In this document: positions 32,166-40,248 of the stretch, piece after piece | Numbering within the stretch: the first letter of the stretch is position 1 | Layout: each line of letters opens with the position of its first letter | From: Natranaeroarchaeum sulfidigenes | GTDB lineage: Archaea > Halobacteriota > Halobacteria > Halobacteriales > Natronoarchaeaceae | Length of the DNA: 64,000 nucleotides | Direction of reading: 5' to 3' | Assembly: GCF_017094485.1 (NCBI RefSeq) | Contig: NZ_CP064786.1 | Location: 1,302,001-1,366,000, forward strand | The notes under the pieces: model-generated | The model's database searches: none | Told to the model about the DNA's origin: nothing | The model's input: the letters and a program-made list of their open reading frames with translations, nothing else | Translations under genes and position numbers: made by a program

Positions 32166-32741
32166 TCACACGTCACGGCAGTCCGCACACAGCATCTGCC
32201 CGTTGAAGTTCTGGAGCTGCTGGGTCAACGTTCCACAGCTCTCACAGACGCTCTGTGTCGAGTACTCCGAGTCCGCGCCCGGTGAAACGGTCCTGTCGGC
32301 AACTGCCCCGGCGCTTGTCGATCCGACCGCTTCGGGACTTTCTCGCGGATCGGCACCGTTCTCCAGCAGCGATGCAGTTGCGGTCAACAGGTCGTCCGCA
32401 GTCACAACGCCGACGAGTTCCTCGCCCTCGACAACGAGCAACCGTCCGGTTCCCTGTGTCGACATCCAGTCGAGCGCCTCCACGAGGGGCGCGTTCGGGG
32501 ACAGTTCTGCTTCAGGGTCACGCATGAACTCCCCGGCTGTCGAATCGGAGACCTGTTCGGGGACGAGTGGCAACAAGTCGAATGCCCTGATGATTCCGAC
32601 CGGCTCGCTCCCTCGCACGACCGCCGCCGTAGAGACCTCTTGTTCACGTAGTACGCGGGCGACATCGGTGATGTCGTCGGATTCGCTGACGCCGACGAAG
32701 TCACGTGACATGATATCGCGTACGGTTAGATCGCTCTGCAT
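32166..32741 (-). CDS. CBS-pair protein with C-terminal zinc ribbon
   Basis: The 191-residue protein has two CBS motifs (about 1-60, TVRDIMSRDFVGVSESD…AAVVRGSEPVGIIRAFDLL; about 68-125, FMRDPEAELSPNAPL…LVVEGEELVGVVTADDLL), which together bind an adenine nucleotide. A Thr/Ser-rich linker leads to a zinc ribbon with CESCG and CADC. It likely senses energy charge or SAM and controls an unknown partner. The start at 32741 precedes the first CBS strand. It is transcribed towards the tRNA-Thr gene. Confidence 0.8.
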   Translation of the reverse strand: MQSDLTVRDIMSRDFVGVSESDDITDVARVLREQEVSTAAVVRGSEPVGIIRAFDLLPLVPEQVSDSTAGEFMRDPEAELSPNAPLVEALDWMSTQGTGRLLVVEGEELVGVVTADDLLTATASLLENGADPRESPEAVGSTSAGAVADRTVSPGADSEYSTQSVCESCGTLTQQLQNFNGQMLCADCRDV

Positions 32742-32831
32742 GTGAACTGATAGCATAGGAGATGTCTAAAAGCTACCCCCACCAATTTTATATTCGCCCC
32801 AGCGGTAGTTTGAAGGTCGAAAAAAGGCGAC

Positions 32832-33593
32832 TCACCGGAGAAATTCGACCTTCGTGTCGTCGGCCCGGGCGTGCTCTAGCGCGTGCTTGGCATCCATCCC
32901 CGCGTTGTGAGCGTCCGTTCCGATGCCGACGCCAACTCGCAGGTCGACATCCGCAACCGCCGTGACGTGATCGATCGCCGCCTCGTACTCGGCGGCGCTG
33001 AGCTCCGGACAGGTCGCGATGATGTTGTCGCCGCCGACGAAGAACGACAGCGCATCGTTTTCCTGGCGCATATACTTCATCAGTGCGGCGTAGCCCTGTT
33101 CGATCTCGATGAAGCTATCGAAGGCATTCAGCTGGTCGGTGTACTCGCCGGTCGCATCGATCACGTCGAAATGGGCGATGTGGACGTCCTCGTCGGTCCG
33201 GTAGTCGGACTCGATCGCCCGCCCTTCGAGGATCTCTCGACGGCTCTTGTCCTGTGCGCTCCCGGTCGCCTGCAATCGCTCCGTGGCGTCGGACAGCGCC
33301 GCCGCGGGGGACTGTCCGGTCGCCACCGACAGGCTGATACTGACGGGATAGCGGTTCCCGACCGACTCCTGAATCACGGCATGATCGTCCATATCGAGGC
33401 CGTTCGTCACCGCGATCATATTGTCGAAGCGCGTGAAGAAAACGTAGCCGCCCCGATCGCCGACCAGCTGGGAGAGGTCGGCATACAGCCTCGACTGCAG
33501 CGTCTGGAGGTCGACCTCCCGGCGCGGTTCCGGCGTCACGGTCCACGGGCCGTAGTTATCGATCTGAACGAGGGTGACCTGCGTGTTCGTCAC
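32832..33593 (-). CDS. arfA: GTP cyclohydrolase III (ArfA)
   Basis: A 253-residue protein of the archaeal GTP cyclohydrolase III family, which converts GTP to a formylamidopyrimidine nucleotide for riboflavin and F420 synthesis. It opens TNTQVTLVQIDNYGPWTVTP, and carries FFTRFDNMIAVTNGL, SLSVATGQSP and SFFVGGDNIIATCP, echoing nucleotide-cyclase-like halves; two copies of this fold are expected. GTG at 33593 is preferred by family alignment from memory; another GTG lies three codons upstream. CofD at the right end of the window acts later in F420 synthesis. Confidence 0.9.
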   Translation of the reverse strand: MTNTQVTLVQIDNYGPWTVTPEPRREVDLQTLQSRLYADLSQLVGDRGGYVFFTRFDNMIAVTNGLDMDDHAVIQESVGNRYPVSISLSVATGQSPAAALSDATERLQATGSAQDKSRREILEGRAIESDYRTDEDVHIAHFDVIDATGEYTDQLNAFDSFIEIEQGYAALMKYMRQENDALSFFVGGDNIIATCPELSAAEYEAAIDHVTAVADVDLRVGVGIGTDAHNAGMDAKHALEHARADDTKVEFLR

Positions 33594-33644
33594 AGTAGCC
33601 ACTCCTTGGGATGACTACCTGATAAGTATCCTGAATCGCCGCGC

Positions 33645-33965
33645 TCAGGCGTGTTTGATCTCGGGATCGGCACCGACCGGGTGGTAGTCCCAGAAGTCTC
33701 CGCGGCGCATCGCGTCGCCGACCGTACTGTGCATGTCGACGATATCGTCGAACTCCTCGGCCTCGACGTGCTCGAAGATCTCCGCCAGACTGACGACGCG
33801 CTGGTGGTTGATCCGGATCGGCTCGTCGCCATGCTCGTCGACAAACTCCGCGGCAGAAAGCGGGAAGTCCCCTTCCTCGTCGACCTTCTTGGCGATAACA
33901 GCTATTCCGTACTTGCGCATCCCTTCGCTGCCCTCGTCGCCGTCGGGATCGTGGGGCCAGTCCAT
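33645..33965 (-). CDS. Conserved haloarchaeal protein (DUF5785-like)
   Basis: A 106-residue soluble acidic protein beginning MDWPHDPDGDEGSEGMRKYG, which I associate with the haloarchaeal DUF5785 family (the number is from memory). The core has KYGIAVIAKKVDEE, PIRINHQRVVSLAEIFEHV and VGDAMRRGDFWDYHP. No catalytic or metal site is obvious. It may be in one unit with arfA, 51 bp downstream on the same strand. Confidence 0.7.
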   Translation of the reverse strand: MDWPHDPDGDEGSEGMRKYGIAVIAKKVDEEGDFPLSAAEFVDEHGDEPIRINHQRVVSLAEIFEHVEAEEFDDIVDMHSTVGDAMRRGDFWDYHPVGADPEIKHA

Positions 33966-34006
33966 ATCGGTTGTGTGGCCGGACCGGGCAAAAACGTTCC
34001 TATCAA

Positions 34007-35509
34007 TTAGCCTGACGCGGTGACGGTTCGCTCGGTGACGTGGAGGTAGTAGAACTCGGGGCCGGCGCCTTCTTCGACGAAGGAGAACTCGGACGCAGCT
34101 TCACTGTGTTCAATTGAGTCCTCTAGTCCACCACTACCGATATCGAGATTGTTGACGATCAGACTTCCCTCGAAGTCGAAGTTACCACCTGCACGGAGTA
34201 ATCCGTCAGATCCTGGCGCATAGATTAGTGCATAGACTTGTCCTTGTGGATTTCCTCCCTCGCCGTGCTCATCTATAACGTAACCACTGGAGTCGACGAA
34301 TATCTGCGTTTGTTCAGGTTTATCGGAGTTGCCGACGACTGAACTCTCATCGGCTTTTTGGCCCATATCAAAGTTACCATCGATGTAGAATGTTACATTG
34401 TTCCCACTGTTTTCATCTTCCACTTTAAGCCCCTCTCCCTGTACGATTACGTCCCCGTCCACGTAAATCTCGACATCGTCATCCCAAGTGCCGGTCTCGA
34501 ACGTATGATCGTCGTCGATCTCTTCCAAGTAATACGTCCCGGCACTGTCGATATCTTCTAACTCATCCCAATTATCATTGCTTCTCCTCTCGGTAACATC
34601 GCCTTCAGAGGCCTTGTTGCTGATGAGCGTATCTGCCGAATCAACATTGGTATTCCCCTCTTCGAAGTCCTCTCCGTCGGGTTCTTGGCTCTCGCTATTT
34701 GCATCGAATGAGCCTGCTCTAATTGCATGTGTATACTCGTTTTCTATTTCGAACGGAACACTCAATTCGACCTGAACTTGCCCTTCGACCGTATCGAAGT
34801 CATCATTATCATCCTTATCATCAGCACACCACTCAGAGATTGACCCGCGCGTTTGCTGGCTGAAATAGTCTTCCCATGCCTGGCAGTACTCGCTTTCCAT
34901 CTCCACGTACACTGTCCCTCCGCTCAGTGGATTTGACTTGTCGTCATTGTCGTATACTGGGTAGTGCCGATCCTCACGCTGGAGTTCGAGCTCTCCGCTG
35001 AGAGTCCCGCTACTACTGATATCGCCGTCAACTTTCTGAATAGGGAACGAGAGCGCATTGTCACGGTAGTAGAAGTCGGGAGCGGAGACAAGAGAGCTTC
35101 CGGAGCCATGCTGGCGGAAGACACCACCAGCCTGATAGGCGACCGTATTGCCATCTTCATTCTCATACACGAGTGAGTTGATCGTCACGGGATCGCCGTT
35201 CTCCTCTGTGTACACGTCTGTCGTCCCGTCGGTCCCTTCATGATAGATCTTGAGTTCGCCGGATTCTCTCACTTCTAGCTGCCCGTCAGCCGTCCCCAGA
35301 TCGAACTCGACCGACTCGCCGTCTTCCAGCTCGCTCGCGTCAGCAGCCAGACTCGAAAACGACGACTCCACTTGCGAGGTCTCGATTTGACTCTGGCTGT
35401 CAGCGAACATTGACGCTCCGGCGACCGCAACCGTGGCCGCGACCGTGATCGCGAACCCGGCCATCAGTATGACGCCGAGAACGTGTGCGACACCTCTGTC
35501 GTTACTCAT
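34007..35509 (-). CDS. Pilin-like secreted or surface protein with N-terminal hydrophobic helix
   Basis: The 500-residue protein starts SNDRGVAHVLGVILMAGF, a charged tip followed by one hydrophobic helix (about 8-34). This matches the type IV pilin-like N-terminus of haloarchaeal surface proteins (I recall DUF7289/DUF7305 domains). The rest is hydrophilic, very rich in Asp, Glu, Ser and Gly, with probable beta-repeat structure (EIYVDGDVIVQGEGLKVED, VTFYIDGNFDMG). Two cysteines (EYCQAWED, SEWCADDKD) may form a disulfide. The gene is clearly more AT-rich than its neighbours, especially 34140-34820, suggesting transfer. Confidence 0.7.
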   Translation of the reverse strand: MSNDRGVAHVLGVILMAGFAITVAATVAVAGASMFADSQSQIETSQVESSFSSLAADASELEDGESVEFDLGTADGQLEVRESGELKIYHEGTDGTTDVYTEENGDPVTINSLVYENEDGNTVAYQAGGVFRQHGSGSSLVSAPDFYYRDNALSFPIQKVDGDISSSGTLSGELELQREDRHYPVYDNDDKSNPLSGGTVYVEMESEYCQAWEDYFSQQTRGSISEWCADDKDDNDDFDTVEGQVQVELSVPFEIENEYTHAIRAGSFDANSESQEPDGEDFEEGNTNVDSADTLISNKASEGDVTERRSNDNWDELEDIDSAGTYYLEEIDDDHTFETGTWDDDVEIYVDGDVIVQGEGLKVEDENSGNNVTFYIDGNFDMGQKADESSVVGNSDKPEQTQIFVDSSGYVIDEHGEGGNPQGQVYALIYAPGSDGLLRAGGNFDFEGSLIVNNLDIGSGGLEDSIEHSEAASEFSFVEEGAGPEFYYLHVTERTVTASG

Positions 35510-35691
35510 TGAGTATCTATACAGTTACCAGGTACTTATGTCTACTTGCCGACCGTATATAAATGGATAATTCCGTGAGCAGGATGCTATCCCGAAACAC
35601 TGCAAATACTCCGGTTAGGTGCGGAATTCGGATGGGGTAACGATATTAGGCGATAAAATCAAATATGGCACGAGTCAATAGATTAGTCGTG
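35510..35691. promoter_or_regulatory. Divergent promoter region of the pilin-like gene and tbsP
   Basis: AT-rich spacer. On the minus strand ATTTATATACGG (about 35550-35561) can serve the pilin-like gene. On the plus strand AATCAAATATGG (about 35655-35667) lies about 25-35 nt before the ATG at 35692. Confidence 0.4.
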
Positions 35692-36498
35692 ATGACTGAT
35701 AATTTACTCGATCAGAGCCGAGAAGATTTGCTGTCGCGGGCCATCGAAACGGCGGACGGCGAACTGATGCTGGTTAGTCCGTCCGAGGAGACGCTTGCCC
35801 ATCTCGTCGACGTGCTGGCCGACCACGAGGGACGCGTGGACGTGCTGGCCGAGCCGGCGACGGTGAAAACCGTCATGGACGATTTTATTGTGGCGAGCAA
35901 TGCAGCCGACCTGATCGCAAGTGACCGGCTCTCGCTCCGAACGAGTGACGCGCTCGCGACGAACCCGTTGCTGATCAGTTCCTTGAGCGTGATGACCCTC
36001 GTGACGACCGACACGTCGGTGAGTGGGCTCGTTTCCGAGGACGAGAGCTTCGTCGATGACGTCCGATCGGAGTACCGAGACCAGTGGGCGGCAGCCGAAG
36101 AGTACTCCCTGCGAACACCACCACGGACCGAGGTCGACGAGGAACTCGCAGAGAGCCTCGGCGAGGATGCCGAGCGCGACTTTCAGGCGATGCTCGGCTC
36201 GCTCGAAACCGCTCGTGGAGACGACGGGATCGACGAAGTCACCGCCAGCCTGCTCGTCGCAGCCAAGAACGAGGCGCTGCTCTACGACATCAGCAAGTGG
36301 GGCGAGGATACCGGTGTCGCCAGCAAGGCGACGTTCTCGCGGACGAAGACGAAACTCGAAGAAGAGGGTCTGATCGAGACCGAGAAGGTTCCGATCGAGG
36401 TCGGTCGCCCGCGACTCAGACTGACGCTCGCCGACGAACGGCTGCAGTCCGCCGACAGCGACCAGATCGTGACCGCCGCACAGTCGCTCCTGACCTAG
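35692..36498 (+). CDS. tbsP: Transcriptional regulator TbsP-like (DUF5821)
   Basis: A 268-residue protein similar to the haloarchaeal regulator that I know as TbsP, which together with TrmB controls gluconeogenic genes such as gapII in Haloferax. The N-terminal part (about 1-120) is alpha/beta, the C-terminal third (about 180-265) contains a winged helix: LYDISKWGEDTGVASKATFS, then KTKLEEEGLIETEKVPIE. ATG at 35692 is preferred because a TATA-like block lies 25-35 nt upstream; the ATG at 35665 is an alternative. Its last 4 bases overlap the convergent HerA gene. Confidence 0.75.
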   Translation: MTDNLLDQSREDLLSRAIETADGELMLVSPSEETLAHLVDVLADHEGRVDVLAEPATVKTVMDDFIVASNAADLIASDRLSLRTSDALATNPLLISSLSVMTLVTTDTSVSGLVSEDESFVDDVRSEYRDQWAAAEEYSLRTPPRTEVDEELAESLGEDAERDFQAMLGSLETARGDDGIDEVTASLLVAAKNEALLYDISKWGEDTGVASKATFSRTKTKLEEEGLIETEKVPIEVGRPRLRLTLADERLQSADSDQIVTAAQSLLT

Positions 36499-38213
36499 TT
36501 CTCGAACCGGCGCAGTAACTCGTCGAGGCTCTCCTGTTCGGCCGTAGCTTCGATCTCCCGTTCGATTACGTCTCGTTCGAGCCGGTACGCTCCGTTCCCG
36601 TCGCGAGTTAAAAACGGCTGTTCGCGGAGCGTGGACAGAAACGTCCAGACGTACTGGACGGGGACATCCATCCGCGACTCGATCTCTGCAATAGCCATCG
36701 GCCCATCAGTGGCAAGCGTCTCGACGATGCGCCAGCAATCGTCGGAGTCGACCGGTACTTGCGTCGCTGCGGCCTCGATCTCCGAGACGATCGGCTCGCT
36801 GTGCAGTCGATCCACCGTCTCCTGTGAGTCCCAGGATTGATTCGTCTCGACTTCCTCATCAGGAGTTTCGGACGGTTCCGTAGTCGTCGGGTTGTCGGCG
36901 TCTTCTGCGATCGGTTGGGGGTGATCCTCATCGTTAGAAGCGGAGTCGGATCCAGCAAACGACGTCTGGACGACTGGCGACTCGCCACTGACGAAATCGA
37001 GCGTCGCAGTCGACTCCCGCAGTCGCTGGTTTTCGGCTTCCACTTCGGCAATATGCTCGTGAGCCTCGTCCAGTGTGGCTTGCAGGGACTCGACCTGTTC
37101 TTCGAGCTCTTCGATCCGATCGTCTTTGGCGACGAGTCGCGCCTCGACGTCCTCCGCAGTCATCGTGGCATCGCCACGGGAGAAGGCGTTTGCCAGCTGT
37201 CTGGCCGCGTTCGAGACGTCCCGGGCCTTTTCCAGCTCGGATTCGAGCTGGTCGATCTTCGCCCGTTTTTTGTCCAGCTCCTGTTGCATATCGGCCAGCT
37301 CTGTAGAGCGCTGTTCTTCCTCTTCAGTTAGCTCGGCGAGATCGTCCATCAGCGAGTCGCTGACTGACTTCAGCTCCGGGCGCTCGAAATCGTCGAGGCC
37401 GGGCGTCGCGCCCGCATCGAAGGTGCGTTTGCGGCGGAACTGGATCCGCCGGACGTCGACCTCGGTCCAGTCGGTCTGGACGAACGCCTCGCCATCGCCG
37501 AGGTCTGCTACGGCCTCCTGATACTCGCTGTCGACGACCCGCCCCACGACTTTGGTGTCGTTGTCCCAGGTGAGCCGGTGCCAGACGAGCCAGTTGGCCT
37601 GCGTGATGAAGTCCTTTTTGACGTCCGCAGGACGCTGGCTGATCCCCATGATCCCCAGCCCGTGTTTTCGGCCGCGCTTTCCGATCTTGATCAGCATCTT
37701 GCCGGTCTCGCCACCGCCGCCTTTCTGTGGGAGATACTCGTGGACCTCCTCGACGACGAGCAAGAACGGCTTCTTGAGCTTCTTCTCTTTGGTGAATAGG
37801 TGTCTGGCCGTTTCACGCAGAAGTTCGTCGGCGACATCCTCGTCGAGATAGCCCGAGACGTCGAGGATGATCGGTACGTTCTCTTCGAGCGCGAGCGTGG
37901 CGATCCGCTCCGCGTGGGCGGGCCCGATCTGGATGTCACACTCCTCGTCAGCGCCCGCGTGGAGTAGCTCGTACTCCTCTTTGAGGCCGTAGTACTCGCC
38001 ATCAGTGTCGACGATCAGGACGGGATATCCCGCGTCGAGCAGTTCCTCGATGACGACGCTTGCTGTGTTTGACTTCCCCGACCCGCTCTTTCCGGTGACG
38101 AATCCACGGCCCGTAAGCACGTCGACGACCGGAAGCCGCACAGGCTCTCCGGGCTCGTCGTCTCCTGCAGGCGCGCTCAGTTCGCCGATCGTGATCCGCT
38201 CGCGATCGCTCAC
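36495..38213 (-). CDS. HerA-type ATPase with coiled coil and C-terminal winged helix
   Basis: The 572-residue protein has a HerA/FtsK-like ATPase core (DUF87; about 1-270): Walker A GKSGSGKS (41-48), Walker B FLLVVEEVHEYLP, and a RGRKHGLGIMGISQRPADV arginine-finger region. A coiled coil follows (about 285-400; heptads such as LADMQQELDKKRAKIDQLES), then a disordered acidic part and a C-terminal winged helix (about 490-545). HerA forms hexameric DNA pumps, usually with NurA nuclease in end resection; no nurA is next to it here. It probably acts in DNA processing or partition. Confidence 0.8.
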   Translation of the reverse strand: MSDRERITIGELSAPAGDDEPGEPVRLPVVDVLTGRGFVTGKSGSGKSNTASVVIEELLDAGYPVLIVDTDGEYYGLKEEYELLHAGADEECDIQIGPAHAERIATLALEENVPIILDVSGYLDEDVADELLRETARHLFTKEKKLKKPFLLVVEEVHEYLPQKGGGGETGKMLIKIGKRGRKHGLGIMGISQRPADVKKDFITQANWLVWHRLTWDNDTKVVGRVVDSEYQEAVADLGDGEAFVQTDWTEVDVRRIQFRRKRTFDAGATPGLDDFERPELKSVSDSLMDDLAELTEEEEQRSTELADMQQELDKKRAKIDQLESELEKARDVSNAARQLANAFSRGDATMTAEDVEARLVAKDDRIEELEEQVESLQATLDEAHEHIAEVEAENQRLRESTATLDFVSGESPVVQTSFAGSDSASNDEDHPQPIAEDADNPTTTEPSETPDEEVETNQSWDSQETVDRLHSEPIVSEIEAAATQVPVDSDDCWRIVETLATDGPMAIAEIESRMDVPVQYVWTFLSTLREQPFLTRDGNGAYRLERDVIEREIEATAEQESLDELLRRFEN

Positions 38214-38319
38214 CCACGACCCCCTCCCCGAATCCTCACGTGTAGCATCAGTCCGTATCTCTCGTGACGAGCACTTGAACCCTTTGCCGGTGGGGGCGAC
38301 ACTCGCGGCCAGTCAGTCC

Positions 38320-38892
38320 CTACTCATCGAGAAATTCTCGGTCGGCAAACCCGAGTTCGTCGTGCTCCGCGAGCATCTCTTCGAGGTCATCCCTGATGGA
38401 TGTTGCAAGAACCGTCAGCTCCTCGTAGCGGTCGTCTTCTTCCAGCTCGAACTGTGATTTCGTCCGTTCCAGTGCGCTCAGCTTCGACTTGATCCTGAAG
38501 TATTCGTTGAGCCGCATCTCGTAAGAGTCGAGCAACAATTGTGTTTCGACGACTTTCCCGATCGTCTCACCCGTGACCGGTTTTACTACGTACTCGTCAA
38601 ATGGCATCTCCAGAATATCGAAATCGGGGTCGGTAGCAGTCACCACCACGACTTTGCCCTCGTAGCCATCACTCCTGATCCGGTCGAGCACCTCGTCACC
38701 GGTCAGTTCCGGCATCCGGCGATCGAGCAGGACGACATCGAACGTGTCGTCGATCAGTTCGAGTGCAGCGCTCCCGCTGTAAGCCGTTTCGACGTGATAG
38801 GTATCCGCGAGGTGTGACGCATAGAGATCAGCGACCCGCTCTTCGTCGTCCACAACCAGTATCGACGCACCGGGAGCTGGGTCCATTGCCAT
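38320..38892 (-). CDS. Response regulator with HalX domain
   Basis: A 190-residue protein: receiver domain (about 10-120) with acidic pocket Asp15/Asp16, phosphoacceptor Asp57 (VVLLDRRMPELTG) and Lys in DEYVVKPV, followed by a HalX domain (about 125-190, RIKSKLSALERTKSQFELE…), a helical module typical of haloarchaeal two-component output. No histidine kinase is adjacent. Starts at 38892 or 38886 are both possible. Confidence 0.85.
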   Translation of the reverse strand: MAMDPAPGASILVVDDEERVADLYASHLADTYHVETAYSGSAALELIDDTFDVVLLDRRMPELTGDEVLDRIRSDGYEGKVVVVTATDPDFDILEMPFDEYVVKPVTGETIGKVVETQLLLDSYEMRLNEYFRIKSKLSALERTKSQFELEEDDRYEELTVLATSIRDDLEEMLAEHDELGFADREFLDE

Positions 38893-39095
38893 GCGGTTGC
38901 TACCCACAGGATAAGTAAGTTCGGCCAAGGGAGGTCATCTTCGAGGGCCGAGCGCTTGCGGGGACCAATCTTATATTATCCACCACGTATAACACCCTAC
39001 TCAATCGGCAACTGTCGGGGATTTGGCAGGGGATGCGGTAACGAACAGGGGGTGCGAAAAACCCGGCAACGTTCCGAGGCCACTCGTCACACATC

Positions 39096-39887
39096 ATGTC
39101 AGAGAGACCATCACACGAGATCGCCGGAATCGTCAACGGACGCTGGGACTGTCTCGACGCGATCGTCAGGGATCCCGGAGCGAAAGGGGAGCTAGTTGAC
39201 CGTCTCGATACACCGCGTTCGACACTCGACGATATCGTTCGGGAACTCGAACAGGTGGGACTCGTCGAGTATGTCGACGGAGAGTGGCGAGCAACCACCG
39301 TTGGATACTATGCGCACAACAGCTACGAGCAGTTCGTGGGATCACTCGAGGGGTTACAGGCGGTAGGCGACGTTCTCGATCCACTTTGCGATGTTCGAAG
39401 CGTCGGCCCGGCAATGCTGGATGGTGCAGTCGCACACGAAGCGACTGACCCGGTACCTGATGCCGTAATCGAGGAGTTTCTCGCCCGTATCGATGAGGCC
39501 TCCCGGATCAGAGGATTCGCCCCACGGGCGATCTCGGGCTATGCCGACGCCGTTCCAGAACGGGCAGCAAAGAGCGGAACCACCCTCGAAATGGTGACGA
39601 CTCCTGACATCTACAAGCAGCTATCCACGCTGTATCCCCCGACAGAACGGTCAGATGCCGAACGGGAACTGGTGTCGCTGTTCGCTGGACCGATCCCCTT
39701 CGAGTACGGTCTCTGGATCGGCGACAACTCTCATGCGGGGCTGATCGTCTACACCGACCACGGTATCAAGGGGCTGATCATTAACGAATCCGATGCCGCC
39801 GTCGAATGGGCGACCGAACAGTACGAAGAAGTTCGCGAGAACGCAACACCGGTGGCCGATCGAGACGGTCTTACCGCCGACAGGTAA
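39096..39887 (+). CDS. ArsR/MarR-type winged-helix regulator with DUF1724 (FilR1-like) domain
   Basis: The 263-residue protein has an N-terminal winged helix (about 8-70: NGRWDCLDAIVRDPGAKGEL…TPRSTLDDIVRELEQVGL) and a C-terminal ligand-type domain (about 130-245: PYDFGPIPFEYGLWIGDN-like end) known as DUF1724, as in methanogenesis regulator FilR1. The ligand is not predictable. It is followed by the tRNA-Ser repeat region; no co-regulated gene is adjacent. Confidence 0.8.
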   Translation: MSERPSHEIAGIVNGRWDCLDAIVRDPGAKGELVDRLDTPRSTLDDIVRELEQVGLVEYVDGEWRATTVGYYAHNSYEQFVGSLEGLQAVGDVLDPLCDVRSVGPAMLDGAVAHEATDPVPDAVIEEFLARIDEASRIRGFAPRAISGYADAVPERAAKSGTTLEMVTTPDIYKQLSTLYPPTERSDAERELVSLFAGPIPFEYGLWIGDNSHAGLIVYTDHGIKGLIINESDAAVEWATEQYEEVRENATPVADRDGLTADR

Positions 39888-40110
39888 CGCTCTACACGGA
39901 TTTGAACCACCTGAACTTCGGTCGCAAGCTCCCTCGTTCCGTACCTCCAAATCCAAGGAACGATGCTGTCGCTCACGGATTTGTTCGCGACAGCAACGGT
40001 GGGGCTGGGATTTGAACCACCCTCAGACGTGCTCGCTTCGCTGTGCGCGACTGATATCGTTCAAATCCAAGGAACGATGCTGTCGCTCACGGATTTGTTC
40101 GCGACAGCAA
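39888..40110. other. tRNA-Ser downstream region with decaying tRNA 3'-end echoes
   Basis: No gene is seen. The segment consists of echoes of the tRNA-Ser 3' end (GGATTTGAACC at 39898-39908 and 40008-40018) linked by hairpin-containing spacers; the longest is part of a perfect 71-bp direct repeat with the real tRNA. Confidence 0.7.
39948..40018. repeat. 71-bp perfect direct repeat, copy 1 (partner at 40062-40132)
   Basis: Identical over 71 bp to 40062-40132. The repeat comprises CAAATCCAAGG, a stem-loop with arms GCTGTCGC/GCGACAGC, and the last 22 nt of the tRNA-Ser gene (plus strand GGTGGGGCTGGGATTTGAAC…). Copy 2 merges into the functional tRNA. Confidence 0.85.
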
Positions 40111-40131
40111 CGGTGGGGCTGGGATTTGAAC
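40059..40131 (-). repeat. Nested inverted repeat spanning the tRNA-Ser 3' end
   Basis: Outer arms GTTCAAATCC (40059-40068) and GGATTTGAAC (40122-40131, tRNA T-arm) enclose perfect inner arms GCTGTCGC (40079-40086) and GCGACAGC (40101-40108). The layout is the same as at tRNA-Thr. Confidence 0.7.
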
Positions 40132-40194
40132 CCAGGAATCCGTGAGGATACCTGCTCTCAAGGCAGGCGCAATAGGCCGCTCTGCCACCCCACC
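40111..40194 (-). tRNA. tRNA-Ser (anticodon UGA)
   Basis: On the minus strand the acceptor GGTGGGG pairs with CCCCACC, followed by U8-G9, a D arm, an anticodon stem CCTGC/GCAGG with loop CTTGAGA (anticodon TGA), a long variable arm (TATCCTCACGGATTC), and T arm CTGGG-TTCAAAT-CCCAG. Discriminator G73 fits tRNA-Ser. Class II tRNA of 84 nt, no encoded CCA, no intron. Confidence 0.9.
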
Positions 40195-40248
40195 ACATAT
40201 CATCGTATACCGGCTGATGGTTAAGAACTAACGGATTCGCCCGACCGA

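Noticed and set aside
39898-40132. Repeats near tRNA-Ser as a CRISPR array
   Set aside because: Only two full repeats of 71 bp which end within a tRNA gene; no spacer pattern and no cas genes.
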